NCBI GenBank assembly: GCA_026169535.1
Contig: JAPFCU010000071.1
Coordinates: 80,782 to 144,781, forward strand
Direction of reading: 5' to 3'
DNA length: 64,000 nucleotides
Source of the DNA: Blautia sp.
GTDB lineage: Bacteria > Bacillota > Clostridia > Lachnospirales > Lachnospiraceae
Below the pieces are notes generated by a model that saw nothing but the letters and a program-made list of their open reading frames with translations, was not told the origin of the DNA and ran no database searches. Both the position numbers and the translations under genes were made by a program. Within the stretch, counting starts at the first letter, position 1. Each line of letters opens with the position of its first letter. This document shows, one piece after another, positions 51,058 to 60,864 of this stretch.

Positions 51058-52995
51058 TCATTCCAGTTCTATTCCCCAGATCTTACAGTCTCTGGTCCCT
51101 ACAACAGCGGTACTTCCGTATACAGCCGGGGAAGCCTCAATCACGCCTTCGCTGAGAGAAAGCGTATCCAGTACTTCACCGGTCTTTCCATTAAGAAGAT
51201 ACATATTTCCATTGCTGCTGCAGTAAATAACACGTCCCTTCTTATCCTTGTCATATACACAGACCGGAGAAGACCATGCATAGCCGGATTTATGTTCCCA
51301 TACCATTTTTCCAGTCTTTTTGTCCAGACAGTGAAGAACGCCGGTTACATTGTCATCTGTTTTAGATACTGTTACATATACATAATCCTTAAGATCATTT
51401 TTTCCTGCAGCAATGGTAGACTGGACACCTCCTGACACACCATCATCTGTATAACACTGATAATCTGTCTGCCAGATGATCTCACCTGTCTCCGCATTGA
51501 TCTTCCATACCGGTACTGTTGCCTGGTCGTAACTTCGCCATCCCAGGCGGAAAGAAGTACTTACATAAAGATAAAGATGTCCATCCTCAATAGACAGCAC
51601 CGGTGTAGAATTGGAGTCATCCAGGATATCCTGAACCCATACAAGTTCCATTGAATTCAGATCAAGGCACATCAGATTACCGCCATTATCTGATGTAAAC
51701 AGGTAGTTTTTGTATACAGTAGCACTGACTTCCATACCCACCCAGAAAGATTCTGTACTGGATCTGGTTCCATAATAATGCCATTTAACAATTTTTCCCG
51801 GATGGATGGACAGAGTTCCTGCTTCCGGGTCATATTGGGTGTTCAGCTTGATCAGATACAAAATACCATTTTCTCCTGGATAGATCAGAGTATCCGTTTC
51901 CCCGTCCACCAAAGCAGAAGAATCAAAAAAGCTTAAGCTGCCTCTAAGAGAAAAGGGATCGTTATCTCCAAAGGTATACATCGTGCTGCAGTCCAGAAGA
52001 TTGATCACAAACACTCTTGCTGTTCCCTGGTCACTGTTATAACCTGCACCTACATAAAGGATCGGATATCCTCTGGGATCCAGAGCACCGGAGCCTTTAA
52101 ACGTATATCCCAGATAAAGAGGTTCTCTTGTATCTTTTCCTGTTTCCAGATCCAGAAAATATACATAACCATCCATGCAGGCATAGATTACCTCTACCAG
52201 ATCTTCTTTTTCTTTTGCCCAGTCATACATGTTCATATGAGCCTTTACTTCTTTTGACCACTTCTGCATCAACGGCTGTCCGGTCCACCCGCTTCCGGTC
52301 CAGACCGTTCCCTGAGAAGAAAGCGATCCGGTATCTCTGGACCATTTGTCTCTTAATATATTTTTTTCAAGAGAGGCTTTTCCATATGCGGCGCTGTCCC
52401 GGAAATTATTTCCTCTGAAAGTGACAATCCCTTTCACCTTTGTGTATTCATTTCCTTTGTTAAAGGAAATTGGACTGTCCGCCGTATAGGAAGAAATACT
52501 GTCAAGCACAGTGCCGTCAACTTCCACTTCTGTAGAAGAAATCAGGTTTTCCGGTCTCGTAGACTCCACACAATGAGGGTTGAAAAATATCTCCTCTGTC
52601 TTTTCCATTTCAAGCAAAGGTTCCTCTGTCTTTTTTGAAAAAACATGTATCGTTTTGTCTCCACCGCCTGCAAATCGAGAACTCAGTCTATGCACGATAT
52701 AGATACCGGAGCCGCCTGCCAGGCAGAGAATAAGAAACAGAAGGACAGGCTTTACTGATATGACATTGTTTAAAATACACTTCCAGAAAATCAGTCTTCC
52801 TGGCAAAGGATACTTCTCAGGAAGCTGTCTTCCAGACTTCTCTTTTAGTGGAGACGCAGACTTTTTCTTTTTTGAAGAAATATGCTCTACTCTTCTTTTT
52901 TGCTGAGGCGCTGTTTTCTGGACAGGCTTTTCTGTCTGTATTTTAGGCGGGTGATAATTACTTTTTCTTATATGGGAATTTCTCTTTTGTTTCAT
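51058..52995 (-). CDS. Membrane-anchored PQQ-type beta-propeller protein
   Basis: 645 aa from the ATG at 52995 (GGAG 6 bases upstream); the track adds 17 residues. A long cytoplasmic Lys/Gln/Ser-rich tail (1-75), one membrane helix (about 80-100; VLLFLILCLAGGSGIYI), then about 500 residues of PQQ/WD-like propeller repeats, for example YVYFLDLETGKDTREPLYLG, NLMCLDLNSMELVWVQ and VLHCLDKKTGKMVWEH. It is an outward-facing propeller like those in BamB or PQQ-dehydrogenases but with no cofactor-site signature, so probably a binding scaffold. It ends the his operon, 62 bp after hisIE. Link to histidine unknown. Confidence 0.85.
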   Translation of the reverse strand: MKQKRNSHIRKSNYHPPKIQTEKPVQKTAPQQKRRVEHISSKKKKSASPLKEKSGRQLPEKYPLPGRLIFWKCILNNVISVKPVLLFLILCLAGGSGIYIVHRLSSRFAGGGDKTIHVFSKKTEEPLLEMEKTEEIFFNPHCVESTRPENLISSTEVEVDGTVLDSISSYTADSPISFNKGNEYTKVKGIVTFRGNNFRDSAAYGKASLEKNILRDKWSRDTGSLSSQGTVWTGSGWTGQPLMQKWSKEVKAHMNMYDWAKEKEDLVEVIYACMDGYVYFLDLETGKDTREPLYLGYTFKGSGALDPRGYPILYVGAGYNSDQGTARVFVINLLDCSTMYTFGDNDPFSLRGSLSFFDSSALVDGETDTLIYPGENGILYLIKLNTQYDPEAGTLSIHPGKIVKWHYYGTRSSTESFWVGMEVSATVYKNYLFTSDNGGNLMCLDLNSMELVWVQDILDDSNSTPVLSIEDGHLYLYVSTSFRLGWRSYDQATVPVWKINAETGEIIWQTDYQCYTDDGVSGGVQSTIAAGKNDLKDYVYVTVSKTDDNVTGVLHCLDKKTGKMVWEHKSGYAWSSPVCVYDKDKKGRVIYCSSNGNMYLLNGKTGEVLDTLSLSEGVIEASPAVYGSTAVVGTRDCKIWGIELE

Positions 52996-53057
52996 ACACT
53001 TCTCCTGTACAACAGGACATATGACCAGAGAAACTATCCTGGTCAATCCTGAAGCAT

Positions 53058-54341
53058 CTATCTTCTGGCAAGTTCTCTGGTAATCTCTTCCCAGGTAACT
53101 CCTTTTTCTGCCATCAAAACCATAACATGATAGAGAAAATCGGAAATTTCATATTTTATTTCATCTTTATCCGGATTTTTTGCAGCAATTACAATCTCCG
53201 TACATTCCTCTCCTACCTTTTTCAGGATTTTATCGATTCCCTTATCAAAAAGATAGTTTGTGTAGGAACCTTCTTTCGGATGGAGTTTTCTGTCCATGAT
53301 CACATCATACACATCCTGGAACACACGAAGAGGATTGGCATCATTATATTCTTTTTTCATCAGAGGCTGGAAAAAACAGGTTTTGTTTCCGGTATGACAG
53401 GCAGCGCCTGTTTGTGCAACCTTTGCAAGAATCGTATCATTATCACAATCCAGTGTTAATGATTTTACATACTGAAAATGTCCGGAAGTCGCGCCTTTCA
53501 GCCAAAGTTCCTGACGGCTTCTGCTCCAGTAAGTCATTTTTCCTGTATGGAGTGTAGCCTGAAACGCCTCCTCATTCATATATGCTACCATAAGAACTTC
53601 ATCTGTTTTATAGTCCTGCACCACAACCGGGATCAGGCCATCACTGTTCAACTTAAACTCAGACCATTTAATGGCGCTTTCACAGATATCCACCGGAATT
53701 CCTTCTTTTTTACATGCATCTTTAAAATGTACAAGATCCGTATCTGCAGCACTTACAAAAGCTCCGCTGAGTCCACCGACTGCAGAATGTTTCAGCAGAT
53801 CAAGCAGTTCTGGTTCATGATTTTCCTCTGTATGCAGAATTACCTGCATGGAAGAAACTGCTGCCACGGAATCCTGAACAGCATCAAGAGCAAGAATCCC
53901 TCCTGCATAATTTTCGATCAGTTCCTTATTGTCTGTAAATTCCTCCGGGGATGAAACGCATACATACATCTTTTCCCTGCCAAAACGTTTGGACATTTCT
54001 TCCAGAAGATCAATATTACTCTGTTTGGAAAAATTAAGAGCGACTTTTGCACAGCCGGCATAGATCAGTTTTTTTACGTCTTCCATTCGGTTGATGTTTC
54101 CGGCTGCCATCACCGGAATCTCCGAAGCTTCACAGATTGCTTTGATTCTGGCAATGGCTTTTTCATGTTCCATATCGTCGGAAGAAAAGTCAAAAATAAG
54201 AATCTGATCCGCCCCATTATCACTGTACATACCTGCAAGTCTTTCCACGTCTCCGTCACCAAAAAGATTTCTCTGTCCGAATCCTGTTACCGCTCTTCCT
54301 GATTCCAGGTAAAGACAGGGGATCATTTGTTTATTATCCAT
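53058..54341 (-). CDS. hisIE: HisIE with an N-terminal HisA/HisF-like domain
   Basis: 427 aa from the ATG at 54341 (AGGAG 7 bases upstream); the track adds 48 residues. Residues 1-215 are a HisF/HisA-like TIM barrel. The catalytic Asp after MIPCL of HisF reads MIPCLYL, so cyclase activity is doubtful. Residues 225-330 are HisI, phosphoribosyl-AMP cyclohydrolase ([18 protein letters not shown], metal loop DCDND). Residues 340-427 are HisE, phosphoribosyl-ATP pyrophosphatase ([22 protein letters not shown]). It opens the ring and removes pyrophosphate in steps 2-3 of histidine synthesis. The extra barrel is unusual. Confidence 0.9.
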   Translation of the reverse strand: MDNKQMIPCLYLESGRAVTGFGQRNLFGDGDVERLAGMYSDNGADQILIFDFSSDDMEHEKAIARIKAICEASEIPVMAAGNINRMEDVKKLIYAGCAKVALNFSKQSNIDLLEEMSKRFGREKMYVCVSSPEEFTDNKELIENYAGGILALDAVQDSVAAVSSMQVILHTEENHEPELLDLLKHSAVGGLSGAFVSAADTDLVHFKDACKKEGIPVDICESAIKWSEFKLNSDGLIPVVVQDYKTDEVLMVAYMNEEAFQATLHTGKMTYWSRSRQELWLKGATSGHFQYVKSLTLDCDNDTILAKVAQTGAACHTGNKTCFFQPLMKKEYNDANPLRVFQDVYDVIMDRKLHPKEGSYTNYLFDKGIDKILKKVGEECTEIVIAAKNPDKDEIKYEISDFLYHVMVLMAEKGVTWEEITRELARR

Positions 54342-54366
54342 AATATTTCTCCTTTTCATCACATTG

Positions 54367-54954
54367 CTACAGGCTTCCCTTTGTAGAAAGTACATCTGTG
54401 ATCCTTGGATCAAAGGAAGTCGCCTGATCAAGAGCTTTGGCAAAACTTTTAAACATTGCCTCTGCCAGATGATGGCTGTTTCCATTGGTAAGTACTTTAA
54501 AATGCAGATTCATGCCTGCACTGTAAGAAACAGCATAAAAGAATTCTTTTACCATTTCTGCTGTCATATCACCAATACGTTCTGAAGAAAATACTGCATC
54601 TGAAGAATAACAGGGGCGTCCGGAAAGATCCACTGCACAAAGAACTAATACCTCATCCATGGGAAGGATACAGCTTCCAAACCGCCGGATCCCTTTTTTA
54701 TCTCCCACAGCTTCTTTGATGGCCGTTCCCAGAACAATGCCGGTATCTTCTATCGTATGGTGATCATCTACATGCAGATCTCCATGGACGCGGATACAAA
54801 GATCAAATAAACCATGTCTTGTAAATCCATCCAGCATATGATCAAAAAATCCCACACCTGTAATAATATCGGAATATCCATTCCCATCAAGTTTCAGTTT
54901 CAGCTTGATCTCTGTTTCTTTTGTATTTCTCTGGATCGATGCCTCTCTTGTCAT
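54367..54954 (-). CDS. hisB: Imidazoleglycerol-phosphate dehydratase
   Basis: 195 aa, the monofunctional bacterial length. It dehydrates imidazole-glycerol phosphate to imidazole-acetol phosphate. Metal-binding His motifs are [13 protein letters not shown] and [10 protein letters not shown]; the second half has the duplicated repeat, ending with [16 protein letters not shown]. It overlaps hisD by 4 bp (ATGA) and is followed by hisIE after 25 bp. No fused HisN phosphatase. Confidence 0.97.
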   Translation of the reverse strand: MTREASIQRNTKETEIKLKLKLDGNGYSDIITGVGFFDHMLDGFTRHGLFDLCIRVHGDLHVDDHHTIEDTGIVLGTAIKEAVGDKKGIRRFGSCILPMDEVLVLCAVDLSGRPCYSSDAVFSSERIGDMTAEMVKEFFYAVSYSAGMNLHFKVLTNGNSHHLAEAMFKSFAKALDQATSFDPRITDVLSTKGSL

Positions 54955-56264
54955 AATTCCTCTCCTGTCTGCTCATTTTCAAAACGTACTGCAATAGAAT
55001 TTGCATGTGCAGTCAGCTGTTCTGACGAAGCAAACTGCTCAATATCTTTATGAATCTTTTTCAGTGCTTCCCTGGAATAATATACAATGCTTGATTTTTT
55101 TACAAAATCATCTACAGAAAGAGGAGAGAAAAATTTAGCGGTTCCATTTGTAGGAAGTACATGGTTCGGACCTGCAAAATAATCCCCCAAAGGTTCAGAA
55201 CTGTATTCTCCAATAAAGATCGCTCCTGCATTTCTTACCTTCAGCATAACTTCAAAAGGATTCTTTGTGACAATCTCCATATGTTCCGACGCAATGGCAT
55301 TGGCGGCATCGATTGCTTCATCCATATTCTCCGCAATCAGTATATATCCAAAATTATCCAGAGATTTCTGTATGATCTCTCTGCGGGAAAGGACTTTGAC
55401 AAATTCCTCCACCTCATAGCTGACCTTCTCTGCCAGCTTTCTGCTTGTAGTGATCAGGATTGCTGACGCAAGTTCATCATGTTCTGCCTGGGAAAGAAGA
55501 TCAGCCGCCACAAAGCGCGGATTAGCGCTGTCATCAGCCAGGATCAGTATTTCGCTGGGACCGGCAATGGAATCGATGCTCACATGACCGTAGACCGCTT
55601 TTTTTGCAAGCGCCACAAAAATATTTCCAGGTCCTACAATCTTATCCACTTTAGGAATGCTCTCGGTACCATAAGCAAGGGCTCCTACTGCCTGTGCGCC
55701 GCCTGCCTTATAAATTTCATCTGCCCCTGCTTCCCTGGCAGCTACCAGAGTAGAAGGATTTACTTTTCCGTCTTTTCCCGGAGGAGTCGTCATCACGATC
55801 CGGTCTACTCCGGCTACTTTTGCCGGGACGATATTCATAAGCACAGAAGACGGGTAAACAGCCTTTCCCCCGGGAACATAAACTCCTACACGCTGAAGAG
55901 GAGTTACTTTCTGCCCAAGCATAGTTCCTTCTTCAGAAGAGGTAAACCAGCTATTCTGCTTCTGCCTTTCATGATAATCTCTGATATTTACCAATGCTTT
56001 TCGGATTACGCCCACCAGAGCCGGATCAACGGCATCATAAGCCTCTCTGATTTCTTCTTCCGTTACCCGGATGGTTTCTTTTGTGATCTCTGTTTTATCA
56101 AATTCCCTGGTATAGGCAAAAAGAGCGCTGTCTCCTTCTGAACGCACTTTATCTAAAATTTCTGCAACAGCAGCTTCATAATTTCCATAATTATTAGGGC
56201 TTCTTTTCAGAAGATCCTCAAGAATATCCTTTGTTGTTTCTTTTGTAAGCGATACGATCCGCAT
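54951..56264 (-). CDS. hisD: Histidinol dehydrogenase
   Basis: 437 aa from the ATG at 56264 (GGGAG 5 bases upstream), four codons inside the track start. Zinc enzyme that oxidises histidinol to histidine in two NAD-linked steps. Conserved stretches are YVPGGKAVYPSSVLMN, VGPGNIFVALAKK, SIDSIAGPSEI (catalytic region) and AGPNHVLPTNGTAKF with the zinc His. Follows hisG after 36 bp and overlaps hisB. Confidence 0.96.
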   Translation of the reverse strand: MRIVSLTKETTKDILEDLLKRSPNNYGNYEAAVAEILDKVRSEGDSALFAYTREFDKTEITKETIRVTEEEIREAYDAVDPALVGVIRKALVNIRDYHERQKQNSWFTSSEEGTMLGQKVTPLQRVGVYVPGGKAVYPSSVLMNIVPAKVAGVDRIVMTTPPGKDGKVNPSTLVAAREAGADEIYKAGGAQAVGALAYGTESIPKVDKIVGPGNIFVALAKKAVYGHVSIDSIAGPSEILILADDSANPRFVAADLLSQAEHDELASAILITTSRKLAEKVSYEVEEFVKVLSRREIIQKSLDNFGYILIAENMDEAIDAANAIASEHMEIVTKNPFEVMLKVRNAGAIFIGEYSSEPLGDYFAGPNHVLPTNGTAKFFSPLSVDDFVKKSSIVYYSREALKKIHKDIEQFASSEQLTAHANSIAVRFENEQTGEEL

Positions 56265-56300
56265 ATTTTCTCCCATCCCTTCTGTAAGTACTTGAGCAGA

Positions 56301-56942
56301 TCAGTTTTTTATTACACTGCGAAAATCACTGATCAGTTTCCGGATCCGCTCATCTTCCATTTTCATACTCACCTGATTTACAATCATTCTTGCAGAAAGA
56401 GGACAAACCTCTTCCAATACTTTCAGGCCGTTTTCTTTTAGTGTGCTCCCGGTTTCCACAATGTCCACGATTACCTCGGAAAGCCCTACAATAGGAGCCA
56501 GTTCAATAGAACCGTTCAGCTTTATGATCTCTACTGTCTGATGCTTTTTGTTGTAAAAATAGTCTTTGGCAATATTAGGATATTTTGTAGCTACCCGGAT
56601 CAGCTGATTATTATGCAAAAGTTCTCTGGCACTTTCCGGACCGCACACACACATCCGGCAGGTCCCAAATCCCAGATCCATAACCTCGTAAAGTTTCCGT
56701 CCTTCCTCAAGAATGGTATCCTTCCCTGTAATTCCAATGTCTGCCGCGCCATATTCTACATAGGTGGGAACATCTGGTCCTTTTGCAAGAAAGAATTTCA
56801 ATTTCAGTTCCTCATTGACAAAGATCAGTTTTCGCGATTCTTTATCACGGATTTCCTGACAGGTGATTCCAATCTTTTCAAAAATATCCAAAGTTTTCTG
56901 AGCCAGACGTCCTTTTGTCAGAGCGATCGTCAGATATCTCAT
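56301..56942 (-). CDS. hisG: ATP phosphoribosyltransferase, short form
   Basis: 213 aa, the short HisG that lacks the C-terminal regulatory domain and depends on HisZ. First committed step: ATP plus PRPP to phosphoribosyl-ATP. Visible are [28 protein letters not shown] and the P-loop-like [11 protein letters not shown]. It starts 1 bp after the hisZ stop, consistent with an obligatory complex. Confidence 0.97.
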   Translation of the reverse strand: MRYLTIALTKGRLAQKTLDIFEKIGITCQEIRDKESRKLIFVNEELKLKFFLAKGPDVPTYVEYGAADIGITGKDTILEEGRKLYEVMDLGFGTCRMCVCGPESARELLHNNQLIRVATKYPNIAKDYFYNKKHQTVEIIKLNGSIELAPIVGLSEVIVDIVETGSTLKENGLKVLEEVCPLSARMIVNQVSMKMEDERIRKLISDFRSVIKN

Positions 56943-56943
56943 T

Positions 56944-58062
56944 TCAGCAGCCCTCCTTTACTTTCCGCAGGGCTACCCGCCTGCCTTCTTTTCTCAGTCT
57001 CTGTGCTTTTGCCACCACCTCTTCCAGAATATCTTCTGTATAAGTCAGCACATACGGCTCTTCCCCCTGGAAAGTTTCGATCTTCTGTCTTGACAGTGCA
57101 GTAAGAAGGCTGTCTATCACAATAACGAAGCCAATGGAAGCCGCCGGAGTACCAAAATGCTTCAGAAGGTCATTGTAGCGGCCTCCTTTTACAAGAGGTT
57201 CTCCTGTACCATAAGTATATGCCTGAAAAATAATGCCTGTATAGTACTGGATCTTACTTACCATTCCAAAATCAAAACTGATATATTTTTCATATCCATA
57301 AATTTTCAGGATATCATAAATTTTTTCCAGACGCTCTACTGCCCGGACAGCCATAGGATTATCGGTAAAAGAACGTGCTTTATCCAGAATCTCTCTGGAT
57401 CCAAATAAATGAGGTATCTGCTGCAGCGCTGTGGAAAGCTTTGGATCAAGTTTCTGTTCTCCAACCAGCTCTTCTACTCCGAAATAATTTTTTTTTGCGA
57501 TCAGTTCATGAAGATGTTCTTCTGCTTCCTCATCCAGAGCAGCTTCCCGGAGAAGAGACCTGAAATAGTCCACCTGTCCCACACTTACCTGAAATTCTCT
57601 TAATCCTGACGCCAGAAGGCACTCTACTGTCATAGCGAGAAGCTCCGCATCTGCTTCCGGGGAATCATCACCAATACGCTCTACACCCATCTGAGTGGTT
57701 TCTTTTAATCTGCCCTGATACCTGGAGCTGTTCACAAAAGCCTGTCCTGTATACGATAATGTGATTACTTCTGTTTCCGGAGAAAAATATGTGGCACAGG
57801 CTCTGGAAACAGATGGTGTAAAGTCAGGCCGCAGAACAAGGGTATTCCCTTCCCGGTCAAAAAATTTATAAAGGTCCCTGGAAGGAACAGTTCCTACTTC
57901 CCTGCTGAATACCTCAAAATATTCAAACGTCGGTGTTTCAATCTCATCATATCCATATCCTTGAAAAACTTTCCGGATTCGCTCCTGCAGCTGATGTTTC
58001 TGTGCACATTCCCTGCTGTAGATATCCCGGACTCCCTCTGGAGTGTGAAAAATCCTCTGCAT
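56944..58062 (-). CDS. hisZ: ATP phosphoribosyltransferase regulatory subunit HisZ
   Basis: 372 aa paralogue of histidyl-tRNA synthetase that lacks the tRNA-binding domain. It keeps the class II core: [25 protein letters not shown] and the C-terminal [11 protein letters not shown]. It binds histidine and provides feedback control of HisG. First gene of the operon, right behind a perfect promoter; GGGAGG lies before the ATG. The 55-nt leader shows no T-box-like structure. Confidence 0.95.
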   Translation of the reverse strand: MQRIFHTPEGVRDIYSRECAQKHQLQERIRKVFQGYGYDEIETPTFEYFEVFSREVGTVPSRDLYKFFDREGNTLVLRPDFTPSVSRACATYFSPETEVITLSYTGQAFVNSSRYQGRLKETTQMGVERIGDDSPEADAELLAMTVECLLASGLREFQVSVGQVDYFRSLLREAALDEEAEEHLHELIAKKNYFGVEELVGEQKLDPKLSTALQQIPHLFGSREILDKARSFTDNPMAVRAVERLEKIYDILKIYGYEKYISFDFGMVSKIQYYTGIIFQAYTYGTGEPLVKGGRYNDLLKHFGTPAASIGFVIVIDSLLTALSRQKIETFQGEEPYVLTYTEDILEEVVAKAQRLRKEGRRVALRKVKEGC

Positions 58063-58123
58063 ACTCTTATCCTCCCGAAATTTGCTTTAGTTCGCTACCA
58101 TATTACTATATGAAATATCTAAA

Positions 58124-58152
58124 ATTATAGTAAATAAAAAAGAGCTTGTCAA
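58124..58152 (-). promoter_or_regulatory. Perfect sigma-A promoter of the his operon
   Basis: Minus strand: TTGACA, 17 bp, TATAAT. The -35 box overlaps the recU stop codon. Just downstream, at about +5 to +20, is a small dyad CATAT-N4-ATATG (58099-58112), a possible repressor site. Confidence 0.9.
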
Positions 58153-58679
58153 TCCCGCAAATTCAGATCTGTTTTTATACCTTCCAGATACGGTACAAAA
58201 AATCCACTCTGCCGTGGCAGATAAAAACATTCTTCCAATTCTTCTCTTCGAAAACTCTTTCGTCCCCCTTGCTCCATCCTGTCCCAGAATCTAAGCAGCA
58301 GTCTTAAGGGCAGATAATAAAAAAGATCCTCACTGCTGAAAAAAAGCAGAAAAAAAGCAATTCCTCCCTGTTCTTCAAACGCTTGCATAAACTCCACCTG
58401 ATGGCGGTGGATATTACTTAAAGGGAAGGTATCTGTGCGGCATTCTTTTGCATCAAAGCATACAGGGATGCCCTGTACAGCTCCAATATAATCCACAGTA
58501 CTTTTCTGCTCAAAATAAGCCAGTGTGATCTGATGATGACTTTTGTCCATTTTTACAGGTGTAATAGGCGTAGGAATCTTCTGGATCAGCGCCAGCTTCT
58601 TTTCTGCATACTGCTCATTTGTACGATTGACCAGTTCCTCCAGGGTTGAACCCCGGAGGCCTCTGCTTACCCACGCCAT
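58149..58679 (-). CDS. recU: Holliday junction resolvase RecU
   Basis: 176 aa. RecU cleaves four-way junctions in homologous recombination and helps chromosome segregation. The nuclease core is visible: an N-terminal GSTLEELVNRTNEQYAEK, the metal-binding DYIGAVQGIPVCFDAKEC with Asp, Glu and Lys, and HRHQVEFMQAFEEQGG. It starts 2 bp after lepB, with only a weak ribosome site, so it depends on coupling. It is the last gene of the operon; its stop overlaps the his promoter. Confidence 0.92.
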   Translation of the reverse strand: MAWVSRGLRGSTLEELVNRTNEQYAEKKLALIQKIPTPITPVKMDKSHHQITLAYFEQKSTVDYIGAVQGIPVCFDAKECRTDTFPLSNIHRHQVEFMQAFEEQGGIAFFLLFFSSEDLFYYLPLRLLLRFWDRMEQGGRKSFRREELEECFYLPRQSGFFVPYLEGIKTDLNLRD

Positions 58680-58681
58680 GG

Positions 58682-59239
58682 TTACTTCAGCATTTTGATA
58701 GACGGGAAATAGCGTACGATTGCTTTTCCGACAATCTGATCAAATCTAACGAAGGTGTTGTCCCAAAATCTGGAATCCCTGGAATTTTCACGGTTATCTC
58801 CAAGCATGAAATAGGAATTTTCCGGAACTACATAAGGTCCGTAGTCTCCTCTTGGTGTCTCCGGCACAAAACTGTCATCCAGAGGTTCCTGTGCCCCATT
58901 GATATATACTTTTCCGTCACGTATCTCCACAGTTTCTCCCGGAAGACCGATCAGACGCTTGATAAAAAGCTGACTCTCATCGTCCGGATATTTGAAAATG
59001 ATAATGTCGAAACGCTCCGGATCCTTCATTTTTTTAGAAATACGATTCCCAAAAATATCTGCATTGATTCCATATGCCAGACGGAAACCAAAGACACGGT
59101 CACCGGTCATAATGGTATTCTCCATAGATTCTGAAGGAATTTTTGCATTAATAAGTACAAAATTATTCACAAAAAGTACAATCACAACCACAATAACGAT
59201 CATTTTTACATAATCCCAGATTTCATTCCAGATTTTCAT
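58682..59239 (-). CDS. lepB: Signal peptidase I
   Basis: 185 aa membrane-anchored serine protease that removes signal peptides from secreted proteins. One N-terminal helix (about 12-32), then box B with the catalytic Ser in IPSESMENTIMTGD near 37, the catalytic Lys in LFIKRLIGLPGE, and box E GDNRENSRDSRFW. SipS-like length. GAGGAG precedes the ATG, which overlaps the pseudouridine synthase gene by 17 bp. Confidence 0.96.
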   Translation of the reverse strand: MKIWNEIWDYVKMIVIVVVIVLFVNNFVLINAKIPSESMENTIMTGDRVFGFRLAYGINADIFGNRISKKMKDPERFDIIIFKYPDDESQLFIKRLIGLPGETVEIRDGKVYINGAQEPLDDSFVPETPRGDYGPYVVPENSYFMLGDNRENSRDSRFWDNTFVRFDQIVGKAIVRYFPSIKMLK

Positions 59240-60215
59240 GATAACTCTCCTCTAACTGTTCTTCTTTGATGATATAAGTAAATAATTCCGGCGGTTCCGC
59301 ATAAAAACATTTTCCGGATATGCTTTCCAGACATCCGGAAAGTTTTGGAAACGTCAGACAGTATGCATGCAGAAGCTGATGTCTCAGCCCATATTTTTCA
59401 CGGAGACTCCTGTTAAATTCTCTGTTTCCATATTTAGCATCTCCCATAAGAGGATGACCCTGAGACGCAAGATGAGCTCGTATCTGATGAGTGCGCCCTG
59501 TTACCAGTCTTACCTTCAGAAGGGTTACTCTTCCATTATTGCCCAGCGGGGTGTACACCGTTTCAATGAGCTGAGCATCTTCTTCTGGAGTTTTATAAAT
59601 GGTTACCTTATTCTGTTTTTCATCTTTTTTCAGATAACCTTTCATGTGACATTTTTCTTTCAGAACACCTTTCACCACACACAGATAATCTTTATGTATA
59701 GTTCTGTCATGAAAAAGTTCCGAGAGCTCCTGAAGGCCGGAAAGACTTTTTCCTGCTGCCACAATACCACTGGTGTTTTTATCCAGACGATTGCATACAG
59801 AAGGTCTGAAAGTTGTAAGTTCCTCTTCTGTTATACTGCCTGTTCCCAGTAAATATCCTGTCACATATTCTACCAGAGACGGATCTCCGCTGTCATCAGG
59901 CTGAGAAAGCATTCCCGCTGGTTTATTGATCAAAAGTATATGACTGTTTTCATAAAGAATATCCAGCTTTGTTTCTGCTCTGGGTGCTTTCTCCGTACCG
60001 CTGAATTTCAGATAGGTATCATCACTTAAAAAAATCCTGATTTCATCTCCAACAGACAATTTTTCGTTTCCGGATGCTTTTTTTCCATTCAGGGTAATAT
60101 TTTTTTTACGAAGCATTTTATAAAGAAAACTCTTGGGCGCTTCTCGAAGAAGCTTTGCCAGATATTTATCAAAACGCTGCCCTGCTTCATTTTGATTGAT
60201 CATAAACTGTTTCAT
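59223..60215 (-). CDS. RluA/RluD family pseudouridine synthase
   Basis: 330 aa. N-terminal S4 RNA-binding domain (about 12-75; QRFDKYLAKLLREAPKSFLYK), then the synthase domain with the catalytic Asp in VCNRLDKNTSGIV near 150 and the Arg/His loop GRTHQIRAHLA. Isomerises uridines in 23S rRNA, or tRNA; the exact sites cannot be read from sequence. It is 8 bp from the next gene upstream and overlaps lepB. Confidence 0.92.
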   Translation of the reverse strand: MKQFMINQNEAGQRFDKYLAKLLREAPKSFLYKMLRKKNITLNGKKASGNEKLSVGDEIRIFLSDDTYLKFSGTEKAPRAETKLDILYENSHILLINKPAGMLSQPDDSGDPSLVEYVTGYLLGTGSITEEELTTFRPSVCNRLDKNTSGIVAAGKSLSGLQELSELFHDRTIHKDYLCVVKGVLKEKCHMKGYLKKDEKQNKVTIYKTPEEDAQLIETVYTPLGNNGRVTLLKVRLVTGRTHQIRAHLASQGHPLMGDAKYGNREFNRSLREKYGLRHQLLHAYCLTFPKLSGCLESISGKCFYAEPPELFTYIIKEEQLEESYHENLE

Positions 60216-60222
60216 AATTCAC

Positions 60223-60846
60223 CTACAGACAGATCGCCAGAATTGTATGGCGGATCAGTTCATTTCTTGATAATTCCGGATAACGTTCGTCCGGACGGAA
60301 TTTAATTCCCTCTTCCAGTGATTCTCTGTGCTCATTCATAGAATCCAGACGTTCCAGAAAAGGTTTCAGGTCTTTAAAAATCTTAACCGTGGCCCGGTAT
60401 CCATTTCCTTTCAGGATTTTCTGTGCTTCGTTTTCCATAAAAGCTACATCAATCTTCGGATCGCTGCTGTATCCTACCACCAGATTTCCACAGATGGCAA
60501 ATGCATCAATAAAGGCGCTTTTTTCATAAAAAGTCATATACATCTCATAAGACATGACCAGGTCACCGCAGTGTTCCTGGATCTGCTCATACACAGACTT
60601 CTCCATGGACGGGGACCGAAACAGCATGATCAGGTTGACCATCATCTTACAGGCAGGAAGACATCCTACCACAGCAACAACTGTCCATATTGTCAGTCTT
60701 GTTTTAAAATATAGAAACGCAGTAAAAAATATCAGAAGAGGAACCGCAAACAAAATGGCTGTGATGATCAGTTTCCTTTTCTTTTCCGCTGCAATATAGC
60801 CAAATTGACCTTTTCTTGCTGATTTTCCAGTATTTTTTTTGCTCAT
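60223..60846 (-). CDS. Membrane protein of unknown function in the ygiQ-lepB operon
   Basis: 207 aa. A basic N-terminus (SKKNTGKSARKGQ), two transmembrane helices (about 28-48 and 53-75) and a soluble cytoplasmic domain (about 80-207) containing KILKGNGYRATVKIFKDLKPF. AAGGAG lies 6 bases before the ATG. I recall similar proteins at this place in related genomes but no function. Its fixed place between two RNA-modifying genes makes a housekeeping role likely. Confidence 0.7.
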   Translation of the reverse strand: MSKKNTGKSARKGQFGYIAAEKKRKLIITAILFAVPLLIFFTAFLYFKTRLTIWTVVAVVGCLPACKMMVNLIMLFRSPSMEKSVYEQIQEHCGDLVMSYEMYMTFYEKSAFIDAFAICGNLVVGYSSDPKIDVAFMENEAQKILKGNGYRATVKIFKDLKPFLERLDSMNEHRESLEEGIKFRPDERYPELSRNELIRHTILAICL

Positions 60847-60864
60847 GTAATACTCCTTGATATA

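Noticed and set aside
58063-58123. T-box or attenuator in the his leader
   Set aside because: Leader is only about 55 nt with no His codon run and no competing hairpins.
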